A stretch of DNA of 64,000 nt from Prosopis cineraria (lineage: Eukaryota; Streptophyta; Magnoliopsida; Fabales; Fabaceae), in NCBI RefSeq assembly GCF_029017545.1, contig NW_026555341.1, positions 19,840,001 to 19,904,000 on the forward strand. Direction: 5' to 3'. Below the pieces are notes generated by a model. That model was not told the origin of the DNA, ran no database searches, and saw only the letters and a program-made list of their open reading frames with translations. Made by a program: the position numbers and the translations under genes. Positions 23,891 through 34,766 of this stretch are shown piece by piece. How positions within the stretch are numbered: the stretch's first letter is position 1; the number at the start of each line of letters is the position of its first letter.

Positions 23891-25123
23891 AATGCCCTCC
23901 TAGGAATAGTCGACCTCTGCTCTTTGGTACCTACTCTGCCCTCATCACAATATCTGGCAATGTGCCTGTCTTGCCATACATGAAGCTAGCCCAATACTTC
24001 CCTATATGGTATCTACTATACTTCAAACATTGAGGGGTTCTGGCCATGCTTAGAGTCGATACAGGCATCGTGAAAGCCTATTACGATGGCTGTGCACTAT
24101 TGGCACTGTTTTTTGGCCCACTACTCCTCTAGAAAGAACCTCATGACTAAGATCATTTTTAAAAGGTATTCTTCTTTCTAAAGCTCCCAGAACTACCAAA
24201 GCTAAAACTAAATCTCTTACTAACTCCACCAGTAGGGCCAAGCAATTGTGAAAATTTACCCTAACTATCCCTTCCCTTCTTAGTCTCTGCCTCTCTGCCT
24301 CTTCTTGTAACTATTCTCAGCTTGTTTTACATCTTATCATAAGATGTGATCTTAAACAAGGCCAACTGTTGTCAATATTCAGGCCTTATCTTCTCAAGTA
24401 ATCTCTTAGCCTTCCATTTTGGGTCATCATTTCCTATAAGATAAGTAGAGTACTTTAACAACTGATTGAACTTAGCAATAAAAGCTTCTTCATCAAGATT
24501 CCCCTATTTGAATTTATAGAACTTAGCTACTTTCTCTACTCTAAAGGCTACTAGGAAGTAGAAGTTGAAAAACCTTACTTTAAATTCATCCTATGTCCAC
24601 TTGACTCCACCTATTAGTCTCACCGACTTCCACCAGTATTTAGCCTCTTTTACAAACAACACGGAGGCTTTTACTCCTCTGAGCATAGCACAACCTCAAA
24701 AATTATTTCTATTCTCGTAATCCACCTTTTGGCTTTCCTTTTTTCATAGTCCTATTAAAAGCTCTTCCATACTCAATCTGTGGACTTCTATGAACCACTG
24801 CCACCCACAGCTCTAGATTACTTTATGGGTGCTCTCCTTATAAGCTTCTTCTCCTTCCTCATACATTTCTTCTTTATTCTCAATGGTTCTGCCATCACCC
24901 CTTGCTCTATCATTCTTAGGTACACCTTAACCCACACCGAATTGCATATTTCTTGCATCAAATTCCTCATTTTAATAACAATGCCTCCTTACCTTGTAAC
25001 TCATTCCTCAATTGTTCTAAGTTCTAGCCAATCAAAATGTGATTCTCTAGCAGTAGCTTGCACCGCATCCGTATTAGATAGGTTACCACTTGTAGCAATT
25101 CTAGCAGCTCTTCTTCTTACCAT
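23891..25123 (-). pseudogene. Element C gag remnant
   Basis: Minus-strand remnant. It starts at an ATG at 25123-25121 (MVRRRAARIATSGN), 175 bp inside the PBS, similar in place and sequence to the start of element B gag (MVRRSTQN at 30099). The capsid region is full of stops. The zinc-knuckle region is at about 24030-23945, and every Cys of the CCHC knuckle and of the preceding Cys pair is lost, three of them as Tyr. This is consistent with G-to-A decay. Not functional. Confidence 0.75.
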
Positions 25124-25297
25124 TCTCTCTCCCCTCCTAAGGATGTAAGTAACCACACAAAGAGTAAGTATTAAATTAGATAACTATTTAAAGGGAAGGT
25201 AAATGTAATAAACATATATGCCAACTTTTAGACATGAATACAACAACAATACGATCCAACACAATAATCACACATACCAATCTCGAAATGCTTGAAA

Positions 25298-25306
25298 CTG
25301 ATACCA
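25298..25306 (-). other. Primer-binding site of element C
   Basis: The minus strand reads TGGTATCAG three bases inside the LTR border, a nine-base match to the initiator tRNA-Met PBS, followed by TTTCAAG. Confidence 0.85.
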
Positions 25307-25309
25307 AAT

Positions 25310-27151
25310 TGTAATGTCTACCTTAACATTACTAGGATAATACTTACAAGCTATTGTGATAACCCAAATTAGATAAAATCTCAAGTGAAAGTTATCATAA
25401 CCTAAAGGTTTAAAAGATAATTAGTTAAAATAGTGAAATCCCTAGAAAATCCTTTTTAAAAATATTGTTTGAGCTAAAACCATCGTTGAAAATCTATTAA
25501 ATATACCAATGAAAGCATGAGAATTAAAATAGCACTTCATAATAAGTTGAAACATGTCATTTTCCAAAAATTTGGCCCATTCATCGTGGTGTAAGCCACA
25601 CCTACCATGGCGGATGGCATAAAGGGATGTGTCCCTTAGAGGGCATTTGCACTGCAATGTGCACCTACTGTCATGATAGTAGATCACTATCATGAAAGCA
25701 CTTTAAACTTCTAGAGCATGCTATTTCATAATCTGACATCCAATTTGAGTAGTTCAGGTGTCCACAGGAAGTTCTTCAAGCCCTCTAGCTAATGGCATTG
25801 GTCTCACAATCAAATAATTAATCATTTAAAATATTAATGCCCAAACCCAAAATGGTTCATTTTCACCTTAACACACTTTCAAAGGTGTCCAAAACACACT
25901 ACCAAATGCTATTAAGCTTGAAAATACTTTGACCACTTCAAATGGACCACGCACAAGATGATAGGTCAATCATATGACACAATCAAGCATTCATACTCAA
26001 AATGACTACCAAACCCTTAAGTCACAACAACACAAAGGGTTAGATAAAAATTAACAAACCAATCAATTTGGTCATTTGACATATAAACTACTTCAACTAT
26101 ATATCACTTGTGATTGTATCTTGGCCAAGCACACACACATTTAATCAACATGATCAATATTGGGCCAAGATATGCACACTTATCACAAATTTATACAATT
26201 GATAATAAAACAATGTCATATTCCTTAGTTGGCATAATAACATAGTATATTCGTTACAAACCCAAAAAGAGGAAAGGGAAGAGTTATACAACTATTAGTC
26301 TTCACTCTTAAGTCGCCCCTTCCTTTTCCTTACTCTTACCAGAGCCCTCACTTATAAAATATAACCATGAGGTGAGATAAAGATCTCAGTAATAAATTAA
26401 TTCACTACTATTAATTAACATGCACAACCATAAGGGAGTAAAGCTACTAGGCACTAACATATTATAATATACTTTTTCCATAAATACAAATCATTTATTA
26501 TTAGCATGATCATTCTACCATCCAAGCCACCATATCATCCCAACTGAAACTATAGGCTCTTAGACCAAGTGCACATCTACAATAGTTTGAGCTCACCTTT
26601 GATGGTAGGATAACCCGACCAAAGATGTCTTATCCCATTTTAAAACTATAGTTTTTCCCTATCACACACGAATCAAGGTGTTGTTACTCCAACAGTGCAT
26701 CATTGATATTAAGGAGCATTACTTTCCAATGCCATATTCCATATGGATATTAAGGAGAAAATCTTTAACACCTGCCTTACAAGACACTAAGGAGATACAT
26801 GTCATATGGACTTCCACTACTCCCTCCTACAGGTGAACTCCCACCCCTTAACATGATTATGCTCACACTCATCATATATAACACATATACATCTCAAATT
26901 CCTCAACCAATCCTTATAAAACTTTCATCATTCCATATGTTGTATAATCATTTAATATGCATAAAAATTACATTTTTACAATATGCAATGTATCAAATCT
27001 CAAGTTCAAATTAAAATATCTACTCATAGACAATTAAGCAATATAATTAAATAGTATAAATTATTCTGTTACCTTAAGCCTTTGTCACACAAAAAGGTTA
27101 CCATGGCTCAATATTAGCTCCACATGCTCTATATATTTTTCATAGACTAAT
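25310..27151 (-). mobile_element. 5' LTR of element C, first piece
   Basis: Starts TGTAATGTC and is collinear with 16507-18304 of the 3' LTR. Near 27135 it jumps to the equivalent of 18857 (about 550 bp deleted) and ends in CTAAT at 27147-27151, the left TSD of element B. It continues at 37529. Minisatellite at 26690-26800, palindrome block at 25590-25700. Confidence 0.8.
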
Positions 27152-28365
27152 TGTAATATCCCGAAACTTAAAATCTATAAAAATTGATTAATTAAGGGAT
27201 AAACTAGTTAAAAATATGATTAATTTATTTAATTATATTTTTGGGTTGCTAATTAGATTTTTAGGTCATATTTGGCTCTAAATTGAGTTAGGATGAAAGT
27301 CGGATCAAGTCAGGAGGTATCGGGGGGAGCAAAATCTACTTGTTACTTGCTGCATCATGAGTCATGACTTGCGTGGCATGCATTGTGGCACACAGCACAG
27401 CAAACAACTTAAAAGTTCATAAATCATCATAAATTTAAAAATTTTATAGTGGAAACCTAGAGTACAATAGGGACAACTTTCGGCACTGCTAGGGCTTTAT
27501 TTTAGGAGTATTTTAAAGATAAATTAAGACTTCAAACTCTTGAGTAAGTTTCCTACCTTTCTCCTCTACCTTTTCATCTCATTTTTCGTGGGATTTGGAA
27601 GAGGGAGAATTTGGTCTGGTTAGATTAAGCCATAAGTCTATGTTTTAAAGGTTTCTATTGACTCTAAAGGTTTGATTTTGGTTTATTAATCTTGGATATA
27701 TGGTAATATGAAGCTACTTTATTGTTTAGTGGAAATTGGATCAAGCCCTAACTTGATCATGAGATTTTAAAGTGTGATAAGTTGAGATATTGAGTTTTAT
27801 GTTGTGATAGAGTTAGAAAGAGACTCGAAGGATGGTGTAAATAAATTCTAATCTTAACAAGCCTCTTTGTTGAGAACATGAGTGAGAAGTGGGAGAATTG
27901 GGAGGTTATTGATCGCTAATAGTGCTTGTGTTAATTGAAAATTAACATATAGTACTTGTTGATGTAGATTGTAGTGTGGGAAGACTTATCTTAACACAAG
28001 AAGAAATTTAGTACCACGGGTAACCCTTTTAGTAATAAAAGGGTTAAGGTAACTAAATAATTTGCATTATTTATTACCTTGAATAAGTTATTTTCAAGTT
28101 GCTTTTTTATGATTTGTTGAGTATATATGTATAAACTCTTTAAAGGTTAACTATTTGAGAAAATGAGTGGAGCATTGGTTTGGATATCCTACATTTGTAA
28201 AGTAAATGGTAAGATTTGTTATATTTATTTGGGAAGTTGTTTATGCATGGTCAAGTAGAGATATGTAGTGAATTATGACATATTAGAGGGTGAGAGGTCA
28301 CCCTAGTAGAGTTAGTAAAGATTAAGTCCATATGGTACTGCTGGCACCTCGGGATGCCAGGTGCA

Positions 28366-28495
28366 GCATTTACTCTCCTTAGTACCCGAAAATGGGTGCG
28401 GTGTTAGAGACTTACTCTCCTTAGTACCTAAAAGGGTGCAGAGTTGGAGAATATGCTCCTTAGCATCTATAGGATGCGGTGTTAGAGTAACAACA
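28366..28495. repeat. LTR minisatellite (B 5' LTR)
   Basis: Three units of about 42 bp with core CTCCTTAGTACC (third unit CTCCTTAGCATC) and GGTGCGGTGTTAGAGA-type spacers. The 3' LTR copy is at 35985-36110 and also has three units. Confidence 0.85.
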
Positions 28496-29534
28496 CCTGA
28501 ATTACTTGTCATACGGGGAACCAGTAGTCCAGAAGTAGTTTGAGACACCTTGGTCAGGTAGTCCTACCATGGATGGTGAGCTTGGGGACCATATATGTGG
28601 TTTGATTTTATGAAATAGCCTATCGATTTGGTCAAGAGTATTAAAGGACTGGATGGATAGGGATCATACATATAACTTGTGGTGATTTTATAAATTTTGC
28701 TTATGTTACTTGATTTAAGGCTTGTCTATAACTGGGTATGTTAATCAATAATGTAGATTATCATAGTTACTAAGATTTTTATCTCACCCTGTGGTTATTA
28801 TTTTACAGGTTCTACTACTGAGACTGAGTGAGGGAAGGAATCGGGCAAGGATTAGTAGATTTACTACATCGAATAGTAATACCCGATTTTGGTTTGAGTG
28901 GTGTACGTAAACTTGTTATATGATATTATATATTGCCAACTAGGAATGCATATCATTTTGATTGGTTGCACTTGTTTTATACTATATTGTTTTGTATTTT
29001 AGCCCAATATTTTATATGATGTAAATATGTGGCAATTTTTTTGGTGATGGGCTAAAATACTAATACAAGTGCAAGGAATGTTTTATCTATGTGGTGATAA
29101 TGTATTTGTAGTGTATTATGTGGCAATAGAGGCCAAATAGTGCTTGTAGTGTTAATTGTGTATTTTGGCCATTTTTGGCAAAAGGGCCATTGAGTGGCCA
29201 AGTTTTGTGTTTGGTATGTTTTTATGTGTTTGATTGGTTACTCAAGTGTATTTTGGTCCATTAGACTTGGTTGAAGCCTTACAATGGGTTAATGGTATAA
29301 GTTATGAGTTTTGAGTACTTGGATGCTTGAAAATTGTTTTAAAAACTAACTTTTACATTCGAGCATCTAAAATTCTCATATGGTGTCAAATCATAATGAA
29401 AATTATACCATTAGTTAGCTTATTGAATAATCTTCGCGTAGGCACTTGAATCACTCTAATCGGATATCGGATGGGAAAATGCGTGCGTTTGAAATTTGTC
29501 TAGAAAAATCTGTCATGACAGCATTGCTGTTATG

Positions 29535-29650
29535 GACACATGCACCGTGGCGCATTTTATGCAAGCTGCAACATATGGTACAGCAAATGAACTTGGCTTT
29601 TTGTGCCACATGCTGCAGCACATGGACCACGAGCCTCGGCGCATAGACCA
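29535..29650. repeat. Palindrome-rich block (B 5' LTR)
   Basis: Words such as CACCGTGGCGCATTTTATGC, GCAACATATGGTACAGC and TGCCACATGCTGCAGCACATG (bases 29609-29629) with GCTGCAGC centre. The 3' LTR counterpart is at 37145-37240. Confidence 0.65.
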
Positions 29651-29931
29651 AAACACTCAAAAATGACATTTTTGGCCCTGTTTTGAAGTATTTTGCTTCC
29701 CAAAACTTTTCCATATTTTTAATACCTTTATAAATCATTAAGTTTAAGCTCAAACTTCTAATTTGAATATTTTTATGGGATCCCAAATATTCCACAATTA
29801 TTTTTAAAGGATTATTAGTTTTAACCTTTATATTTATAATGTAAGCTTAGGAGCAATCCTTGCTCCTAATTGTGATTGTTTGTTATGATTGTGTGGTGAA
29901 TTTTAGTAATGTCAAAGTAGACATTACATTT

Positions 29932-29940
29932 TGGTATCGG
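29932..29940 (+). other. Primer-binding site of element B
   Basis: TGGTATCGG three bases after the 5' LTR. Eight of nine match the initiator tRNA-Met PBS TGGTATCAG, with A-to-G at position 8. Confidence 0.8.
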
Positions 29941-30098
29941 TTTCTTGAGTTATGAGATCTGGTTATGGTGATGTGTCCATTGCATTCATTCTCATTAGTT
30001 GACAACTTTATATACACAACTCTTTCCCTTTGTCTTATTTCCTTTTTTTCCTACTAATTCCCCTTTTCTACTTGGTTTCTTCCTTAGGAGAGGAGAAA

Positions 30099-31290
30099 AT
30101 GGTTAGAAGAAGTACTCAAAATTTTGGTAATTTACCCGACAATTTACTGGAGAATGATGGGCCTATACCAGAGGTAATGATGCAATTCTTGAAGAATTGT
30201 GAGATATGATGAGGAATATTCAGAGAACTGTTCAAGACCACGATGCTCTACTCCGTAATAGAGGTCATGAGGAGGAACAAAGGAGACAAGAGGAAGCTCA
30301 TGAGAGTAGATTAGAACCATCTCATGGTTCTGGTAGTAGACCTATATTATTTGGGACAAGAGCGGATGGAGATGTTTAAAGGATGGCTATTAATCGAGCA
30401 TGGAGGACTTTCTCTTGATTTAACCCTCTAACCTTTAATGGAACTATGAAGGAAGGAGAAGCAGAGAAATGGATAGAGATAGTTGAAACCATCTTTGAGG
30501 TGGTAGCGTGCTCTATGAAACAAAAGGTGATTATAGCCACAATATATCTGGTTGAAGATGCTAAACAGTGGTGGAATTCTGCAAGAACAGTAGATAGATG
30601 TCAGCTAACATGGGAACAATTCAAGGAAATTTTCATTTATCATCATTTTCCTTTAACATTCAAAGATAAGAAGGAGGTCGATTTCCATGCATTTCAGTAG
30701 GGATCTTGATGAGGAAGCATTTATTCAAAAGTTTAATTAGCTATCAAAATTTTTTACTTATCTGAACGAGACAAATGATAGCAAGTGGAAGGCCAAGAGG
30801 CTTTTGAAAAAGATGAGGCCTAAATATAGATAGCAAATTACTCTGCTAGGAGTAACCACATACGCTAACATATGTAATCGGCTTTAAATTGCAACAAGAA
30901 GGGGTTAGGAAGTAGAAGCAGAAAGGAGATGAGATAGTTATAGGAGGTTTTCATCCTCCCTAAGCCCTTCTAGAGGAGTCTCTAAGAAGATAGGTTATGG
31001 CTCAAGTATTTCTGCAGCGCCGAGCAAGAAGAGTTTTGTTAGAGGATCGTAAACTCGAGGAACATTTCGAAAGGTTAGATTTAGGAGTTTTGGTGTTCCA
31101 TAACTATCCTGACAGGCTTCTAATATGCCTGTCCCAACCTTAAGTACAGCTCGACCACCATCATATGCTAAGTGTGGGCAGTCACATCCTGGGAGGTGCT
31201 GGGCATGTTTTAAATGTGGGAAACCTGGCTATCTAGCAAGATAGTGCCCCGAGGGAAGAGTGGAGATTGTAGAGCAGAGATCTACCATTT
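30099..31290 (+). pseudogene. Element B gag (capsid and zinc knuckle)
   Basis: Structural protein of the element. The start ATG at 30099 (MVRRSTQNFGNLPDN) is chosen because element C has the same N-terminal sequence at the same distance from the PBS. The first frame stops after about 36 codons. The retrotransposon gag domain is clearest in the ORF 30446-30700 (84 codons: EAEKWIEIVETIF, then the A-KQWWNSARTV and TWEQFKEIF motifs). The nucleic-acid-binding knuckle is at 31206-31250 (CFKCGKPGYLAR then stop and C): the zinc-binding His is Tyr and a stop precedes the last Cys. A charged Glu/Arg-rich stretch (30240-30320) lies before the capsid. At least two frameshifts; not functional. Confidence 0.85.
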
Positions 31291-34200
31291 CAGGATGAGT
31301 CTATACATTATCTCAAGAGGAAGCAAGAGCATTGCCATACTTGATAAAAGGTATTATTTCTATGTGCGAGCATAAAATTGAAACATTGTTTTGATTATGG
31401 TGCTATACATTAGTTTATTTCATATGAATGTGTAGAGAGGTTAGGACTTCCTTTGCATGAATTGCCTTATGTGATTAAAGTATCAACACTATCTGGGTCA
31501 TCTGATATAACTAGTAAAGCATGTTTGAATGTAGAAGTGAGGTTTGAAAATCATTCGACTACTCTCAATTTGATCTGGATTCCTGTAAAGGGTTTGGATG
31601 TGATTATTGGTATGGATTGGTTGATGGCAAATAATGCCACCTTGGACTGTGCTAGAAAGACAGTTTTGTTATCGATACATACTACACCGGCTAATATTCC
31701 TATCGAGTCTAAGCTCTTATCAGTGGTACAAGCAGAGAAACTGATACAACAAGGGTGTATGGCTTATATGGTTTTCTTCTCAGTGTATGGGTCTATGATG
31801 GAAGTATTGATACGATTGGGGTAGTGAATGAATTTCCTAAGATATTTACAGATGATATATCCGGTTTGCCTCCAGAAAGGGAAGTGAAATTCACTATAGA
31901 CCTAGTGCCAAGAACTAAACCAATCTCAAAGGCACTATACCTAATGTCACTAACTGAGCTAGCTGAGTTAAAGGAGCAGATGGAGGAGTTACTTGAAAAA
32001 GGATTTATTAGACCCAATGTGTCACCTTAGGGATCACTTGTGCTATTTGTTAAGAAGAAGGATAGTAGCTTAAGGCTCTGTATTGATTTTAGACAGTTGA
32101 ATAAGGTGACGGTAAAGAACAAATATCTTTTACCAAGGATTGATAATTTGTTAGATCAATTGGCGGGAGCTTCGGTTTTCTCAAAAATTGACCTGAGGTT
32201 AGGATAGCATCAATTAAGGGTGTGCTTGGAGGATGTGCCCAAGATGGCTTTCTGTACTAGATATGGGCATTATGAGTTCTTGGTAATGCCATTTGGGTTA
32301 ATAAATGTGCCTACAGTTTTCATGGACTACATGAACCACATATTTAAGCCTTACCTGGATCAGTTTGTAGTGGTATTTATTGATGACATTTTGATATATT
32401 TTGAAAATGAGGAGTAGCATGCGAAGCATTTGAGGATTGTGCTATAAATTTTGAAGGACAACAAGCTCTATGCCAAGTTTAGCAAGTATGAGTTCTAGTT
32501 ATGAGAGGTTCGATTTTTAGGACATGTTGTGTTGGCAAAAGGGATAGTGGTGGATCTGTATAAAGTGGATGCGGTGTTGAAATGGGAGAGACCTAGTTTT
32601 GTGACTGAAATATAAAGTTTTCTGGGGTTAACTGGATATTATCGTAGATTTATCCAGGGTTTCTCTCAAATAGCTTCATTATTGACTAGGTTGACTCAAA
32701 AAGATCAGCCATTCATTTGGGATGATAAGTGTGAGATTACATTTCAAAATTTGAAGGAGAAACTGATTATGGCACCAGTATTGATTATTCCTAATCCACG
32801 ATTGCCACATAAAGTGTATACAGATGCATCTCTGAAGGGTCTGGGATGTGTGTTGATGTAAGATGAGCGGGTAGTGGCTTATGCCTTTAGACAACTCAGG
32901 CCACATAAAGAGAATTACCTAACCTATAACTTAGAGCTTGCCGTAGTTGTATTTACACTAAAGATTTGGCAGCACTATTTATATGGAGCAGTGTTCAGTG
33001 TTTTCAGTGACTATAAGAGCCTGAAATATTTAGTGGATCAAAAGGAACTTAATATGAGGTAGAGAAGGTAGATAGAGTTCTTGAAGGACTATACCTTTTA
33101 ATTTAAATACCATCTAGGGAAAGTAAATGTGGTTGCAAATGCTTTAAGTCAAAAGTCATTGCATGTCGCTTGTCTAATAGTGTAAGAGCACAAATTGCTA
33201 GAATGCTACTTGGATATTCAGCATGACTTACCAAAATTAACTTTGTATAACCTATATTCCACAGAGATTACCAATAAGTTTTGAAAAGAGTTAAGGACAA
33301 CACAATTTGAGGTTGAGTATCTGTTGAAAATTCAAGAAGATGTGGAGGAAAGGTGAACCACAGACTTTGATTTTAGTGATGATGGATTTGTTGTGCATCA
33401 AGATCGAGTTTGTGTACCAGATGAGGGTGATTTGAGAAAGAAAATTTTGAATGAGGCACATAAGAGTAGATATACAATTCACCCTAGAGTAACTAAGATG
33501 TACCAAGTTATGAAATGATATTGGTGGTGGCCTAGAATGAAAAGGAATGTTACAAATTTTATGCCTCGGTGTTTAATTTGTCAAAAGGTTAAAATTAAGT
33601 ATTAGAGACTAGCAAGAACTTTACAACCACTAGAGATACCGAAATGGAAGTAGGATAGTATATCTATGGATTTTATTTTGGGATTACCAAGAACTTAATC
33701 CAACCATGATTCTATTTGGGTGATTATAGACAGATTGACAAAGTCAGCCCATTTCTTGGCAGTGCGAATAAGTGATTCATTGGAGAACTTGGCAGAGATA
33801 TACATTTGAGAAGTTATGAGATTGCATGGGGTGCCAAAGGACATTGTCTTTAATCATGATCTAAGGTTTACCTTGAACTTTTGGAAAGCATTGTAGTGAG
33901 CCATGGGTACTGAATTAAGATTCAGCACAGCGTATCATCCACAGACTGATAGACAGACAGAAAGGATTATACAGACTCTAGAGGACATGTTGAGGGCTTG
34001 TGCCTTAGAACTAAGAGGCAACTGAGATAGCCATCTTCCTTTAACTAAGTTTGCTTATAATAATAGTTTCCATTCCAGTATAGGGATGGCTCCCTATGAG
34101 GCACTATATAGAAGGAAATGTTGATCTCCTCTCTATTGGGTTGAACTGAGTGAGAGAAGCATTATGGGTCCTAATATTGTGGATCAAACAACACAAAAGA

Positions 34201-34706
34201 TTCAAATGATAAGGCAGAAACTTCTAATGGCTCGAAGTAGACAAAATAGTTATGCAGATAAATGGCAAAGGCTGTTGGAGTTTATGGTTGGTGACCATGT
34301 TTTTCTAAGAGTTTTACTAGTAACAGGAATCGGGAGGTCAATCAAAGCAAAGAAATTATCTCCTCAATTCATGGATCCATTTGAGATCCTCAGGAAAGTT
34401 GGGTTGGTTGCCTACCAAATTGCCTTGCCACCACAATTATTTAGGATTCATGATGTTTTTCATGTTTCTTAATTGAAGAAATATCAACCTAATCTATCTA
34501 ATGTGATCGAACCTGAAGAGGTAGAGCTATAAGAGAATATGACTTATCAAGCAGAGACAGAACAAATAGTGGATGTCAAAGATAAGCAATTGCAAAACAA
34601 GACTATTTGATTGGTTAAGGTAGTGTAAAAAGGAATGGCTCTTGGTGATGCTACCTGGGAGATAGAAGATAAAATAAAGCAGCAATATCCCTATCTGTTT
34701 CCTTAG
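31291..34706 (+). pseudogene. Element B pol: protease, RT, RNase H, integrase, chromodomain-like tail
   Basis: Polyprotein remnant. Protease: active-site loop at 31393 (DYGAIH, second triad residue Ser/Thr replaced by Tyr, stop right after, +1 shift before) and ORF 31453-31824 ending in VIIGMDWLMANNATLDC. RT through integrase is in one frame from 31755 to the terminal stop at 34704-34706, about 2.95 kb with no frameshift but about 25 internal stops. RT: SLRLCIDFRQLNKVT at about 32070 and catalytic F-I-D-D at 32375-32386. RNase H: VYTDASLKGLGCVLM at about 32815. Integrase: His/His/Cys/Cys zinc finger at about 33450-33585, first catalytic Asp in SMDFI at 33664-33678, second near 33858, Glu near 33958. 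Tail: ATWEIEDKIKQQYPYLF before the stop. Most stops sit where the family has Gln or Trp. Confidence 0.93.
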
Positions 34707-34750
34707 GTATGTGTTATGGTTGTTGTTGAATTTTAAGGGCAAAATTCCTT

Positions 34751-34766
34751 TAAAAGAGGGCAGAAC
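34751..34766 (+). other. Polypurine tract of element B
   Basis: TAAAAGAGGGCAGAAC directly before the 3' LTR, the plus-strand priming site. One pyrimidine interrupts the purine run. Confidence 0.85.

Larger units (their letters stand above)
27152..29928 (+). mobile_element. 5' LTR of element B
   Basis: 2777 bp, ends TGTAATATCC...ACATTACA. Palindrome blocks at 27345-27405 and 29535-29650, minisatellite at 28366-28495. No confident TATA box or polyadenylation signal was assigned. The ORFs 28361-28543 (+) and 28312-28548 (-) are translations of the minisatellite. Confidence 0.93.

Noticed and set aside
24780..25148. 122-codon plus-strand ORF with hydrophobic stretches that could look like a membrane protein
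   Set aside because: Antisense to the gag start of element C, whose ATG, PBS and LTR are recognisable on the minus strand.
28312..28548. Conserved antisense ORF with GTKESK repeats, present also at 2172-2366
   Set aside because: It is the translation of the LTR minisatellite. Both strands stay open because units of about 42 bp are a multiple of three. No domain and no independent coding signal.
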